Source: Chitinophagaceae bacterium (GTDB lineage: Bacteria; Bacteroidota; Bacteroidia; Chitinophagales; Chitinophagaceae). From it: DNA of 62,295 nt. Below are positions 24,807 to 34,308 of this stretch, piece by piece. The notes under the pieces were generated by a model. The model ran no database searches and had not been told where the DNA came from. It saw nothing but the letters and a program-made list of their open reading frames with translations. Positions within the stretch are counted from its first letter, which is position 1, and every line of letters begins with the position of its first letter. The stretch covers positions 1 to 62,295 of the forward strand of contig JAHBTJ010000034.1 of assembly GCA_019638595.1 (NCBI GenBank), in the 5' to 3' direction. The translations under genes were made by a program, and so were the position numbers.

Positions 24807-25808
24807 ATGTCGGGGAATAAAAGTACTACTCAGGTTAACGCTCATGGTCAGGTTACAAGAAAAGCTTTTTTAAAACAATCCTCTTTATCCCTTCTTGGGC
24901 TGGGCTTACTTCCTTTTGATGTGTCTTCGTTGTATGCCGGTAACAGCCAGGCTGGACGGGCTGAGAAGGAGAATGGTGGTAGTGATGAAAAAAGGGTAAG
25001 GTCAATTACGTACAATATTTTTAATGGCTGTATAGGCTATAAGGGCATTAATGGAAGGGAGTTGCCTCCGGGTGAAAATAGTGATTTAGTTAAAGCCGCC
25101 AGGGATATGGGACAAATTCCTCAGCGGATCATGCTGGAGCTGGCATTGTATAAACCCAATATTATTAACTTTTCCGAAGGTCCGGGTGAGGAGGTAGTAG
25201 CGAAAATGGCAAAAATGCTGGATTTGAACTATGCCTATTTTCCCGGAGGTTTTCCGGGCGCTGTTTTAACTACTTATGAAATTATAAGTGCTGAAAACAG
25301 GCCTTTCCAAAATAAGGACCGCAATGATCCTAAAGAATTATTTACGCGGCATTGGGGTAAAGCGAAGCTGCGATTGCCTGATGGAAAAGTGATCACTGTT
25401 CATTCTGCCCATCTTTGGCCTTTCACCAAAGAAGAGAATGATACCCGCCTGAGATTGGCGGAGATCAAAGAGATCATAGCTTCTGTAAAATATGATCTCG
25501 CAAACGGTTCCGATTCTGTTTTGCTTCAGGGGGATTTGAATCATACGCCTGGCACGCAGGAGTATAAAAATTTAAATAATGCCGGGTTAGTTGACACATT
25601 TAATGTAAAAGGCACAGGCAATGGATACACCTGCGATTCAATTAAACCCCGCGAGCGGATTGACTATATATATGCGATGGGAACGCTTTCTAAACAAATA
25701 AAAAGTCACATGCCTTTGTTTGAAGGTAATTTCCGTGTAAATAATGAAGACCCTAAGGGCTTTGCCTTAAGCGACCATATTCCGGTATTGGCAGACTTTG
25801 CATTATAA
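24807..25808 (+). CDS. Exported endonuclease/exonuclease/phosphatase family hydrolase
   Basis: From the ATG at 24807 (a GTG at 24768 is less likely) the protein is 333 residues with a Tat-like or Sec leader (TRKAFLKQSSLSLLGLGLLP). EEP-fold signatures: ITYNIFNGC at the start of the domain, NFSEGPGEE (metal-binding Glu), TVHSAHLWP, LLQGDLNHTPG (Asp and Asn of GDLN), and C-terminal ALSDHIPVLADF (SDH). EEP enzymes cut phosphodiesters in DNA, lipids or inositol phosphates; an exported one could be a sphingomyelinase-like or nuclease enzyme, undetermined. Confidence 0.85.
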   Translation: MSGNKSTTQVNAHGQVTRKAFLKQSSLSLLGLGLLPFDVSSLYAGNSQAGRAEKENGGSDEKRVRSITYNIFNGCIGYKGINGRELPPGENSDLVKAARDMGQIPQRIMLELALYKPNIINFSEGPGEEVVAKMAKMLDLNYAYFPGGFPGAVLTTYEIISAENRPFQNKDRNDPKELFTRHWGKAKLRLPDGKVITVHSAHLWPFTKEENDTRLRLAEIKEIIASVKYDLANGSDSVLLQGDLNHTPGTQEYKNLNNAGLVDTFNVKGTGNGYTCDSIKPRERIDYIYAMGTLSKQIKSHMPLFEGNFRVNNEDPKGFALSDHIPVLADFAL

Positions 25809-25881
25809 GCAGAACCTTTCAAGGCAAATTATAACTGCATAAAGCTTATGCTGTTCCTGTCAAATACCTACCTTAGCGGCT

Positions 25882-28746
25882 ATGGATAAAAGACTTTTTT
25901 TGCTGGATGCGATGGCGTTGGTTTTCCGCGCTTACTACGCATTGATACGCAATCCCAGGATCACATCAAAAGGATATAATACCAACGCGCAGTTTGGCTT
26001 TACCAATACTTTGGTGGAGTTGATGAATAACCAGAAGCCTTCTCACATGGCTGTATGCTTCGATACGGCCGCACCCACCGAAAGACATACGGATTTTGCC
26101 GACTATAAAGCCAACCGCCAGGAGGCGCCTGAAGACCTGTTAAGCGCGCTGCCCGATATTAAAAAGATCATCAAAGGGTTTAATATTCCGGTTATTGAAA
26201 TGGATGGGTATGAGGCGGATGATATTATTGGAACATTAAGTAAAAAAGCGGCGGTGGAAGGATATGAAGTGTTTATGGTGACACCGGATAAAGATTATGG
26301 GCAATTGGTAAGCGACACTATTAAAATATACAAGCCCGGCTACCAGGGCGGAGATGTAGAAATAATGGGCCCCGAGGAAGTATGTGCCAAATGGAATATT
26401 AAAAGTGTAGACCAGGTAATAGATGTATTGGGGCTGATGGGAGATGCGGTGGATAACATCCCGGGTATAGCGGGAGTAGGCGAAAAAACGGCGGCCAAAC
26501 TGTTGGCGGAATATGGAACGCTTGAAAATATTTTGGAAAAAGCGGATGGTATTAAAGGGGCATTAGGTGAAAAAATAAGGAATGGCAGAGAAACTGCTGT
26601 GATGAGCAAAAAATTGGCTACCATCATTACGAATGTGCCTGTTGAATTTCATGAAGAGGATTTTAAGCTGAAAGAATGGAACAAAGAATTATTGAAGGAA
26701 ATTTTTACTGAGCTTGAATTCAGGACCATTGCACAACGCCTGCTGGGTGAAGCCATTTCCGTAGCGGCAAGAAATACGGCAGAAAAAACAGCAGGTACCG
26801 TAATACAGACTGATTTGTTCGGCAATACGGTGGTGCAGCCGGCGCCTAAAAAGCAATCAAGACCTGTGGCGGAACAGGCAGGTGAACCGGTTGAAGAAGC
26901 AGAAGCGGCCGCCGTTGTATCTGCCGCGAGAAACATTCATAATACACCACATACTTATAAAGCCATTACTGAAGAAAAGGACCTGGTAACGTTCGTGCAG
27001 CAATTGAAAGCGCAGAAAGAAATTTGCTTTGATACGGAAACAACGGGGCTGGATGCCAACGACACAGAACTGGTGGGAATGAGTTTTGCGTGGGTGCCCG
27101 GCGAAGCGTACTATATTCCCTGCCCGCCTGAAAAAGACAAAACGCTCCGCATCCTGCAACAATTAATCCCGGTATTTAATGATCCTTCTGTAACATGGGT
27201 TGGACAGAACATAAAGTTTGACATGCTGGTGCTGAAATGGTATGGCGTTGAAATAGCGGGCGGGTTGTTTGATACCATGCTGGCTCATTATGTGGTGGAG
27301 CCCGATGGAAAAAGAGGAATGGATATGCTGAGCGCCCAGTATCTTGGTTATGAGCCTGTGCATATTGAGGAGCTTATTGGCAAAAAGGGAAAGACGCAGG
27401 GCAATATGCGTGATGTAGAGCTGGATAAAATCACGGAATATGCTGCGGAAGATGCGGATATAACATTACAGCTAAAGCATATATTGTTGCCGGAGCTAAA
27501 AGCAAAATCGGTAGAGCAGGTTTTTTATGAAGTAGAGAATCCGCTGGTAAAGGTATTAGCCGATATGGAATATGAAGGAGTGAGAGTAGATACAGATTTC
27601 CTGAAGCAATACTCGCTGGAACTGGAGAAAGAAGCCAAAGAGGCGGAGGAGAATGTATATAAGCAGGCAGGTGTGCGTTTCAACCTGGCATCACCCAAAC
27701 AATTGGGTGAAGTGTTATTTGAAAAATTGCAGTTAGACCCCAAAGCTAAAAAAACAAAAACCGGGCAATACGCTACCGGTGAGGATGTATTGCTAAAGCT
27801 TTCGCATCAAAATAAAATAGTGGAAGATATTCTCACTTTCCGGGAGCTTACCAAGCTGAAGTCTACCTACATAGATGCTTTACCGTTAATGGTAAACAAA
27901 AAAACAGGACGGGTACATACCACTTACGGGCAGGCAGTGGCCGTAACCGGGAGGTTAGCGAGTAACAATCCAAACCTGCAGAATATCCCGGTAAGAACGG
28001 CAAAAGGTCGCGAGATACGAAAAGCATTTATACCCCGGGATAAAGACCATATTTTGTTGTCGGCCGACTATTCGCAGATTGAGCTGAGAATTGTTGCCGC
28101 CATCAGTGGCGACCCGGCTATGTGCGATGCCTTCAGGCATGGTAAAGACATTCATGCAGCTACGGCGGCTAAAGTATATAACATAGCCGAAGCGGATGTT
28201 ACCAAAGAGCAACGGTATAAGGCCAAAAGCGTAAACTTTGGTATCATATACGGGCAAGGGGCATTTGGTTTGGCTGATAACCTGGGAATAAGCCGTACAG
28301 AGGCTAAGGAGATTATTGACAATTACAAAAAGGAATTCGCTTCTATTTCGCGTTATATGGACAATACGATCAACTTTGCCCGTGAGCACGGGTATGTGCA
28401 AACGTTGATGGGACGGAAGCGCTGGCTGCGGGATATTAATTCATCCAATTTTACCGTGCGCGGATTTGCTGAACGAAACGCCATCAATTCACCCATACAG
28501 GGCAGCGCCGCCGATATGATCAAGCTGGCTATGCGTAAGGTGCATACGGCAATGAGAAAAGCGAACATGCAAAGCAAAATGATACTGCAGGTACATGATG
28601 AGTTGATATTTGATGCGCTTAAAGCCGAAGCTGAAGAATTGAAAGCTTTAATTATAGAGAGTATGCAAACCGCCATGCCTTTGCCCAGTGAGGTGCCGGT
28701 TGTTGCGGAAGTAGGGGAGGGTGAGAACTGGCTGGAAGCGCATTAG
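25882..28746 (+). CDS. polA: DNA polymerase I
   Basis: 954 residues, full three-domain enzyme for Okazaki fragment maturation and repair. N-terminal 5' nuclease (residues 1-290: LLDAMALVFRAYYAL, MVTPDKDYGQLV, GLMGDAVDNIPGIAGVGEKT); a variable Ala/Glu linker; a 3'-5' exonuclease with intact CFDTETTGLDAND and AAEDADIT motifs, so proofreading is likely active; and the polymerase domain with LSADYSQIELRIVAAISGD, KSVNFGIIYGQGAFGLADN and VHDELIFD. TACCTTAG at 25869-25876, five bases before the ATG, resembles a -7 element, so the leader may be very short. Confidence 0.97.
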   Translation: MDKRLFLLDAMALVFRAYYALIRNPRITSKGYNTNAQFGFTNTLVELMNNQKPSHMAVCFDTAAPTERHTDFADYKANRQEAPEDLLSALPDIKKIIKGFNIPVIEMDGYEADDIIGTLSKKAAVEGYEVFMVTPDKDYGQLVSDTIKIYKPGYQGGDVEIMGPEEVCAKWNIKSVDQVIDVLGLMGDAVDNIPGIAGVGEKTAAKLLAEYGTLENILEKADGIKGALGEKIRNGRETAVMSKKLATIITNVPVEFHEEDFKLKEWNKELLKEIFTELEFRTIAQRLLGEAISVAARNTAEKTAGTVIQTDLFGNTVVQPAPKKQSRPVAEQAGEPVEEAEAAAVVSAARNIHNTPHTYKAITEEKDLVTFVQQLKAQKEICFDTETTGLDANDTELVGMSFAWVPGEAYYIPCPPEKDKTLRILQQLIPVFNDPSVTWVGQNIKFDMLVLKWYGVEIAGGLFDTMLAHYVVEPDGKRGMDMLSAQYLGYEPVHIEELIGKKGKTQGNMRDVELDKITEYAAEDADITLQLKHILLPELKAKSVEQVFYEVENPLVKVLADMEYEGVRVDTDFLKQYSLELEKEAKEAEENVYKQAGVRFNLASPKQLGEVLFEKLQLDPKAKKTKTGQYATGEDVLLKLSHQNKIVEDILTFRELTKLKSTYIDALPLMVNKKTGRVHTTYGQAVAVTGRLASNNPNLQNIPVRTAKGREIRKAFIPRDKDHILLSADYSQIELRIVAAISGDPAMCDAFRHGKDIHAATAAKVYNIAEADVTKEQRYKAKSVNFGIIYGQGAFGLADNLGISRTEAKEIIDNYKKEFASISRYMDNTINFAREHGYVQTLMGRKRWLRDINSSNFTVRGFAERNAINSPIQGSAADMIKLAMRKVHTAMRKANMQSKMILQVHDELIFDALKAEAEELKALIIESMQTAMPLPSEVPVVAEVGEGENWLEAH

Positions 28747-28788
28747 CATTAATAAACCGGCGAAGGTAACCTGTTCGTATGATGCTGC

Positions 28789-29115
28789 TTATTCCTCTTC
28801 CCCCCTTATCTTAAACACAGCCTCATGCATGGCATCGTTGATGCGCAACTGGCAGGCAAGCCTGCTGTCCGGGCCGGCATCGGGTAAAGTATCCAGCATA
28901 TCCAGTTCCGCATCAGACATAGAGCCCAGCTTTTCGCCTCCTTCCAGCACTTCCACATGACAGGTTGCGCAGAGCGCCATGCCACCGCAGGTAGCCAGTA
29001 TATTGTATTCGCTCGCCTTTAATGCTTCCATAAGGCTTAGCCCCATATCTGTAGGCAGCTCCAGTTGCTGCCTGTCGCCATTCCTGTTTTCAACTGTTAT
29101 ATTAATAAAGTCCAT
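28789..29115 (-). CDS. 2Fe-2S ferredoxin
   Basis: 108 residues with the adrenodoxin-type cluster pattern: Cys43-x5-Cys49-x2-Cys52 (TCGGMALCATCHVEV) and a fourth Cys in RLACQLR about 35 residues on. Such ferredoxins carry one electron to oxygenases or Fe-S assembly. The neighbour on the same strand, 84 bases upstream, is a ferredoxin-NADP reductase, its likely electron donor. The 84-base spacer is a simple AT-rich repeat-like string; a shared transcript is probable. It converges with polA. Confidence 0.92.
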   Translation of the reverse strand: MDFINITVENRNGDRQQLELPTDMGLSLMEALKASEYNILATCGGMALCATCHVEVLEGGEKLGSMSDAELDMLDTLPDAGPDSRLACQLRINDAMHEAVFKIRGEEE

Positions 29116-29199
29116 TCGCAGATTTGAAATTTGAAGTTTATAGTTTGACGTTTGATGTTAAGGCAAAAATCATAAACAACAAACAATAAACCACAAACT

Positions 29200-30204
29200 T
29201 TAAAAAGCATTCACCCCATTCACCGTAGTATACTTAAAGCTCAGGTGTTTATCGGGATAAATGTATTTAAACGCGCTGTGCGCCATTAAAGCCGCCTCGT
29301 GAAAGCCGCAAAGAATCAGTTTCAGCTTGCCGGGATAGGTATTGATGTCGCCTATGGCATAAATGCCTTCTATATTGGTGGAGTAGTCATAAGTATTTAC
29401 CTCAATAGCAGATTTATCAATATTCAACCCCCAGTTGGCTATAGGGCCAAGCTTAGGACTCAAGCCGAACAGCGGTATCAGGTGATCTGCATGAATGGAG
29501 TTCGTTATTTTATCATGACCGGTAACCAGTACTTCTTTCAAATGTCCGTTGCCGTCAATTTTTGTAATGTTTGATTTAAGCAACAGGTTAATTTTACCCT
29601 CTTCAGCCATGCGCACCACTTTTTCAGCAGAATCAGGAGCGCCCCTGAAGCTGTCTCCCCGGTGTATCAATGTTACTTTTTCGGCAATATTGGCCAGGTA
29701 CAATGTCCAGTCTAATGCAGAATCGCCCCCACCTGCTAATACTACTTTTTTATTCCTGAAATGTTCCGGGTTTTTTACCATATACGAAACGCCCCTGCCT
29801 TCAAAATCCTCCAGTCTTTCAATGGCCGGTTTACGTGGTTCAAAGCAACCCAGTCCGGCCGCAATTACTACCGCCTTACAATGAACTTTTGTTCCTTCAT
29901 TGGTAGTTACTATGAAGGAGCCATCATCCAGGCGATCAAGCTCTTCCACCCTTTCACCCAGTGTAAATTCAGGTTTAAAGGGAGAGATTTGCTGCATCAG
30001 GTTATTCACCAGTTCCTGGGCGTTCACGCTCGGAAAGCCAGGAATATCATATATAGGCTTTTGCGGGTATATTTCAGAAAGCTGGCCGCCTACCTGTGGC
30101 AGTACGTCCATAACATGACAGCGGAGCTTTAGCAGCCCGGCTTCAAAAACTGCGAACAACCCAACCGGGCCGGCGCCTATAATACAAATATCTGTAGTAT
30201 GCAT
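29200..30204 (-). CDS. Ferredoxin-NADP reductase, thioredoxin-reductase-like (YumC type)
   Basis: 334 residues, two Rossmann folds: FAD-binding CIIGAGPVGLFAVFEA at the N-terminus and NADPH-binding KVVLAGGGDSALDWTLYLAN near 150, with a closing FAD motif YAIGDINTYPGKLKLI. There is no CxxC redox pair, which separates it from thioredoxin reductase and fits the type 2 ferredoxin-NADP reductases of Firmicutes and Bacteroidota. It passes electrons between NADPH and ferredoxin; the 2Fe-2S ferredoxin gene just downstream is the natural partner. Confidence 0.92.
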   Translation of the reverse strand: MHTTDICIIGAGPVGLFAVFEAGLLKLRCHVMDVLPQVGGQLSEIYPQKPIYDIPGFPSVNAQELVNNLMQQISPFKPEFTLGERVEELDRLDDGSFIVTTNEGTKVHCKAVVIAAGLGCFEPRKPAIERLEDFEGRGVSYMVKNPEHFRNKKVVLAGGGDSALDWTLYLANIAEKVTLIHRGDSFRGAPDSAEKVVRMAEEGKINLLLKSNITKIDGNGHLKEVLVTGHDKITNSIHADHLIPLFGLSPKLGPIANWGLNIDKSAIEVNTYDYSTNIEGIYAIGDINTYPGKLKLILCGFHEAALMAHSAFKYIYPDKHLSFKYTTVNGVNAF

Positions 30205-30482
30205 TTTTTATATTTTAAACATAACTCACTTATAACCAATATGTTTATGGCAATAAACGGGTCGTTTCCTTAAATATTGTTGGAAAAATTCTATGGCAGG
30301 CGATCAATTCGGCTGCAAAGATACACCATAGTAAAACGATTTTATTATCGCAGAAAGGAATTGCATTTACGAAAGCCGAAAACTGACAGAGAAATGACGG
30401 AAAGCTTTTAGCCGTCAGCCACCAGTCTATCAGCCGTCAGCAAATCTCAAATCTCGAATCTCAAATTTCCTATCTTCGTCGC

Positions 30483-31130
30483 ATGCCAATTATAGCCCCT
30501 TCTTTATTAGCCAGTAATTTTCTCCGTTTGCAGGATGAGTGTGATATGCTGAACGCAAGTGAGGCAGACTGGTATCACCTGGATGTGATGGACGGACGTT
30601 TTGTTCCCAATATCAGCTTTGGTTTACCTGTAATTGCCAAATTGAGAGAAGCCAGTCAAAAGCCTTTTGACGTTCACCTGATGATAGAAGAACCCGGCAA
30701 ATATGCAGCGGATTTTAAGCTGGCCGGAGCCGACCATCTTACGGTACATTATGAAGCTTGTCCGCACCTGCACCGCAATATTCAGCAAATTAAAAACCTG
30801 GGCATGAAAGCGGGTGTAGCCATTAATCCCCACACGCCTGTACAGGTGCTGCAGGACGTACTGGCCGACCTGGATATTGTGCTGATCATGACTGTTAATC
30901 CCGGTTTTGGTGGTCAGGATTTTATTCCTCACTCATTGGTTAAAATACAAGCCTTACGGCAACGTATAGATCAGTTGAAGCTCAATACGATTATTGAGGT
31001 AGATGGCGGCATCACTGAAGCGAACGCGCCTGTTGTAGTACAGGCGGGCGCACATGCATTGGTTACCGGCACTACTATTTTTAAAGCGGCTGATCCCATC
31101 CAGGTCATCCACCGCCTGAAGCAGGTATAA
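30483..31130 (+). CDS. rpe: Ribulose-phosphate 3-epimerase
   Basis: 215 residues, the usual length. TIM-barrel enzyme of the pentose phosphate pathway that interconverts ribulose-5-P and xylulose-5-P. Signatures: PSLLASNFLRLQDE, WYHLDVMDGRFVPNISFG, FDVHLMIEEP, MTVNPGFGGQDFIP and IEVDGGI, containing the catalytic Asp pair and metal-binding His residues. TATCTTCG at 30471-30478, four bases before ATG, looks like a -7 element. Upstream spacer has tandem CTCAAATCTCGAATCTCAAA of no known role. Confidence 0.96.
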   Translation: MPIIAPSLLASNFLRLQDECDMLNASEADWYHLDVMDGRFVPNISFGLPVIAKLREASQKPFDVHLMIEEPGKYAADFKLAGADHLTVHYEACPHLHRNIQQIKNLGMKAGVAINPHTPVQVLQDVLADLDIVLIMTVNPGFGGQDFIPHSLVKIQALRQRIDQLKLNTIIEVDGGITEANAPVVVQAGAHALVTGTTIFKAADPIQVIHRLKQV

Positions 31131-31376
31131 GCTGCTGTATCTCAAATCATATTTCATATTAATTTTTCCTATCCCTAATTGCCTCATCATCTTGTTATTA
31201 GATGCGGGAAAGCCATGTATTGAAACTTTTCGATTAGCATACGGTAAACCACGACCAAAAAACAATAAACTTATAATAATAGGTCTGGTAACCCGTTTAA
31301 TGTATGATAATTCAAAATTTTATCGAAAATAATTTCTACCCACGTGAAAAAACTATCATTAATTGAACCCCAAACA

Positions 31377-31994
31377 ATGGAGAAGGTAATATCCATTTGC
31401 CAGCAGTATGCACCGTTAGATGAAACCAGTGCACAGGCGCTGCAGGGTATTATTACATTAAGGGAGTACAGGAAGAATGAGCATGTATTTGAACAGGACC
31501 AGTTTTGCGGAGACATTTTTGTGATCGTGAAAGGCGCTTTCAGGCTTTTTCACAAAACCACGCAAAAAGAGCACACCACCTGGCTTGGTTACGATGATCA
31601 TATCATTTCTTCGCTGCACAGCATTTTGTTTAATACTCCGGCAAAAGAAACGATGCACATCCTGGAAGAGTCTGTTATTGGTGTAATACCCTATAACGAT
31701 CTTTTGCAACTGAGCCGCGAATATGCTGCTATAGACAAGCTGCATCGCACCATTATGAGCGTGTTCATCATGGAAATGCAGGAAAACCTGTTTGCCACAC
31801 GTTTTATGGAAGCTGCAGACCGGTACCATTATTTCACGCAAAAGCAGCCGGAAGCGTTACAGCGTATTCCTTTAACGTACCTCGCTTCGTTCCTCGGCAT
31901 AACCAAAGAAAGCCTCAGCCGTATCCGCTCGGGCTTCAGGAACAGGGATAATAGTTTTGGATTAAATAATTCGTATTTACGCACAGCGTCTTAA
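31377..31994 (+). CDS. Crp/Fnr-family transcriptional regulator
   Basis: 205 residues from ATG 31377 (a GTG at 31344 would add eleven). N-terminal cNMP-type barrel (REYRKNEHVFEQDQFCGDIF, VIVKGAFRLFHKTTQ), long dimer helix, and a C-terminal helix-turn-helix (IPLTYLASFLGITKESLSRI). No cAMP-pocket Arg/Ser or Fe-S cysteines of FNR are seen, so the signal is unknown. It resembles the regulator at 16398 in layout but is not a close copy. A strong terminator follows. Confidence 0.88.
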   Translation: MEKVISICQQYAPLDETSAQALQGIITLREYRKNEHVFEQDQFCGDIFVIVKGAFRLFHKTTQKEHTTWLGYDDHIISSLHSILFNTPAKETMHILEESVIGVIPYNDLLQLSREYAAIDKLHRTIMSVFIMEMQENLFATRFMEAADRYHYFTQKQPEALQRIPLTYLASFLGITKESLSRIRSGFRNRDNSFGLNNSYLRTAS

Positions 31995-32037
31995 TTAATT
32001 CTTCGTGTAGGTTTATCATTATATTTTTCTTATAAAA

Positions 32038-32075
32038 CAAATTGCCGGGCTGTAAAAGACCGGCAATTTGTTTTT
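32038..32075 (+). terminator. Rho-independent terminator
   Basis: Perfect 11-bp arms CAAATTGCCGG (32038-32048) and CCGGCAATTTG (32060-32070) with an 11-base loop, followed by TTTTT. It follows the Crp/Fnr gene. Confidence 0.9.
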
Positions 32076-32159
32076 AGGGAGATATCCCAAGAACCTATGA
32101 AGCGAAAATTGGGAATATGCCCTGAACGTTTCACGCTTCTTTTCCGCGTAAACGTTTCT

Positions 32160-32167
32160 TATTTTTG
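32160..32167 (+). promoter_or_regulatory. Predicted -7 promoter element of the CCA-adding enzyme gene
   Basis: TATTTTTG matches the Bacteroidota -7 consensus TAnnTTTG and ends six bases before the ATG at 32174, so the transcript would have almost no leader. Confidence 0.5.
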
Positions 32168-32173
32168 CCGCCT

Positions 32174-33592
32174 ATGTTTATTGATTGTTCAGAAAAGGAG
32201 CGTTTTATTTTTGCAAAAATTGCCCATGCCGCGGCGCAACTGGAAACAGAATGCTACATTATAGGAGGTTTTGTAAGAGATAAGATACTTGGGCGCGAAA
32301 CCGCCGATGTGGATATTGTTTGTTTGGGCGATGGTATTGAGCTGGCACATGCTACCGCCCGCTTGTTCCATCCGCAACCCAGGGTTTCTTTTTTTAAAAA
32401 TTTTGGTACAGCACATATAAAGGTGGATGATCTTGATATTGAATTTGTGGGCGCCCGCAAAGAAAGCTATCGCTATCACTCCCGTAAGCCGGAGGTAACG
32501 CCCGGCACTTTAGAAGATGACCAGCAACGAAGGGATTTTACCATCAACGCCCTGGCCATCAGCCTTAACCCCAACAACTATGGAGCGCTGATAGATCCGT
32601 TTGAAGGTATACAGGCGCTGGAAGCGAAGATGATACGTACCCCGCTGGATCCTGACCAAACATTCAGCGACGATCCTTTAAGAATGATGCGCGCCATCCG
32701 GTTTGCCTCGCAGCTCCGTTTTTTTATTGAAGAGCATACATGGCAGGGCATTCAAAACAATATCGAACGGATACACATCATCTCGCAGGAGCGTATAACC
32801 GATGAATTGAATAAGATACTGCTCAGTAAAAAGCCGTCTGTCGGGCTCGACCTGCTGTACCAGTCGGGCTTGCTACATATCATCTTTCCGCAAATGATTG
32901 ACCTGGCAGGGGCTGAATATAAAGACGGAATGGGGCATAAAGATAATTTCTATCACACCCTGCAGGTGGTGGATAACATTGCTGAAAATACAGACGATCT
33001 GTGGCTGCGCTGGGCAGCCCTGTTGCACGATATTGGCAAGCCCGCTACCAAACGTTTTGAAGAAGGGCATGGATGGACGTTTCACGGGCATGAAGTAGTA
33101 GGAGGGCGGATGGTGCCTAAAATATTTGCCCGCTTCCGCTTACCAATGGATCATAAAATGCGGTTTGTAAAAAAGCTGGTAGAGCTTCATTTACGCCCCA
33201 TCAGCCTCACAAAAGAAAATATTACCGATTCCGCCATCCGCAGGTTATTATTTGATGCAGGAGATGATATTGATGCATTGATGACCCTGTGTAAGGCCGA
33301 TATAACCTCAAAGAATAAGCAAAAAGTTAAACGTTACCTCGATAATTTCGAAATGGTTCGCTATCGCCTGGAGGCTGTTGAAGAAAGCGACCGGATACGG
33401 AACTGGCAACCTCCTGTTACAGGCGAAATGATCATGGAGATATTTGGGTTGCCTCCATGTAAACAGGTGGGCGATATAAAAAATGCGATCAGAGATGCGA
33501 TACTGGACGGCGAAATAGAGAACAATTATGACGCAGCTTACGACTTTATGCTCAAAACCGCCAAAGCGTTCAATCTTGAACCTGTTAAATAA
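32174..33592 (+). CDS. CCA tRNA nucleotidyltransferase / poly(A) polymerase family protein with HD domain
   Basis: 472 residues from the ATG at 32174. Class II nucleotidyltransferase head: IIGGFVRDKILGRETADVDI with the metal-binding DVD, RRDFTINALA, and a DDPLRMMRAIRFASQL segment for nucleotide selection. A C-terminal HD domain follows (ALLHDIGKPATKRF, FHGHEVVG), seen in many bacterial CCA enzymes with phosphohydrolase activity. It adds or repairs the CCA end of tRNA. It sits two genes before miaA, another tRNA maturation enzyme. Confidence 0.93.
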   Translation: MFIDCSEKERFIFAKIAHAAAQLETECYIIGGFVRDKILGRETADVDIVCLGDGIELAHATARLFHPQPRVSFFKNFGTAHIKVDDLDIEFVGARKESYRYHSRKPEVTPGTLEDDQQRRDFTINALAISLNPNNYGALIDPFEGIQALEAKMIRTPLDPDQTFSDDPLRMMRAIRFASQLRFFIEEHTWQGIQNNIERIHIISQERITDELNKILLSKKPSVGLDLLYQSGLLHIIFPQMIDLAGAEYKDGMGHKDNFYHTLQVVDNIAENTDDLWLRWAALLHDIGKPATKRFEEGHGWTFHGHEVVGGRMVPKIFARFRLPMDHKMRFVKKLVELHLRPISLTKENITDSAIRRLLFDAGDDIDALMTLCKADITSKNKQKVKRYLDNFEMVRYRLEAVEESDRIRNWQPPVTGEMIMEIFGLPPCKQVGDIKNAIRDAILDGEIENNYDAAYDFMLKTAKAFNLEPVK

Positions 33593-33682
33593 ATTGATGT
33601 GTAAGCATTTGCATATATAACTGCCGGAATTATATTAAATTTGAAAAATTTTTCAGGAATTTTCAACTTTTAAACGATACAC

Positions 33683-34252
33683 ATGGCCATTTTAAAGTTC
33701 AGGGTATATTTTGAGGAGGACGACAGCATATACCGGGATATAGCTATAAAGCATACGCAATCGTTTTTTGATCTGCACCTGGCAATTTTAAAAAGCTTTG
33801 AGTTCGACAGTAAGCACCAGGCTACTTTTTATCGCAGTAACGATAACTGGGCGCGGGGAAGAGAGATCAGTGTGGAAAAATACAATAAAGTGTATAAGGC
33901 GGAGCCGTTGATAATGGCTGATACCAGCATTGGGTCGGAGATAAGAAATCCCAATGAAAAGTTCATCTATACGTACGATTTTGTAAAAGGCTGGACCTTC
34001 CTGGTAGAGCTTATTAATGTTTCCAAAGAGGAAAATTCAAAATTGACTTATCCTGCAACTATACGCAGCGAAGGTATCGCCCCAAGCCAGTATGGCACTA
34101 AAAGTATGCTGGGAGACCGTTTTGTAGACGTGGAGGAAAAATATGATCTTACAAAAGGGGTGGAAGGCTTTAGTACCGAGGGAGGCGATAAAGAGAGCGA
34201 TGAAGGGCTGGAAGACGAGGTTTCACCGGGCGATGGAAATGAAGAAGAGTAA
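33683..34252 (+). CDS. pRiA4b ORF-3-like (IS1096 passenger TnpR-like) domain protein
   Basis: 189 residues. Residues 1-130 match the pRiA4b ORF-3-like fold: LKFRVYFEEDDSIYRDIAIK, FFDLHLAILKSFEFD, FYRSNDNW, and FIYTYDFVKGWTFLVELINV. The tail from 150 is strongly acidic (GGDKESDEGLEDEVSPGDGN). Despite the plasmid/IS-derived name, the family is a steady chromosomal gene in Bacteroidota, often beside miaA as here. Molecular role unknown. Confidence 0.85.
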   Translation: MAILKFRVYFEEDDSIYRDIAIKHTQSFFDLHLAILKSFEFDSKHQATFYRSNDNWARGREISVEKYNKVYKAEPLIMADTSIGSEIRNPNEKFIYTYDFVKGWTFLVELINVSKEENSKLTYPATIRSEGIAPSQYGTKSMLGDRFVDVEEKYDLTKGVEGFSTEGGDKESDEGLEDEVSPGDGNEEE

Positions 34253-34308
34253 CCGGGGTAAGCTTTCCCTTTTTTAGTGTACAACCAAGTTATCATACAT
34301 TATATCCA

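Noticed and set aside
33683-34252. Mobile element, from the IS1096/pRiA4b family name
   Set aside because: The gene sits among conserved housekeeping genes with no terminal repeats or transposase, so the family name does not imply mobility here.
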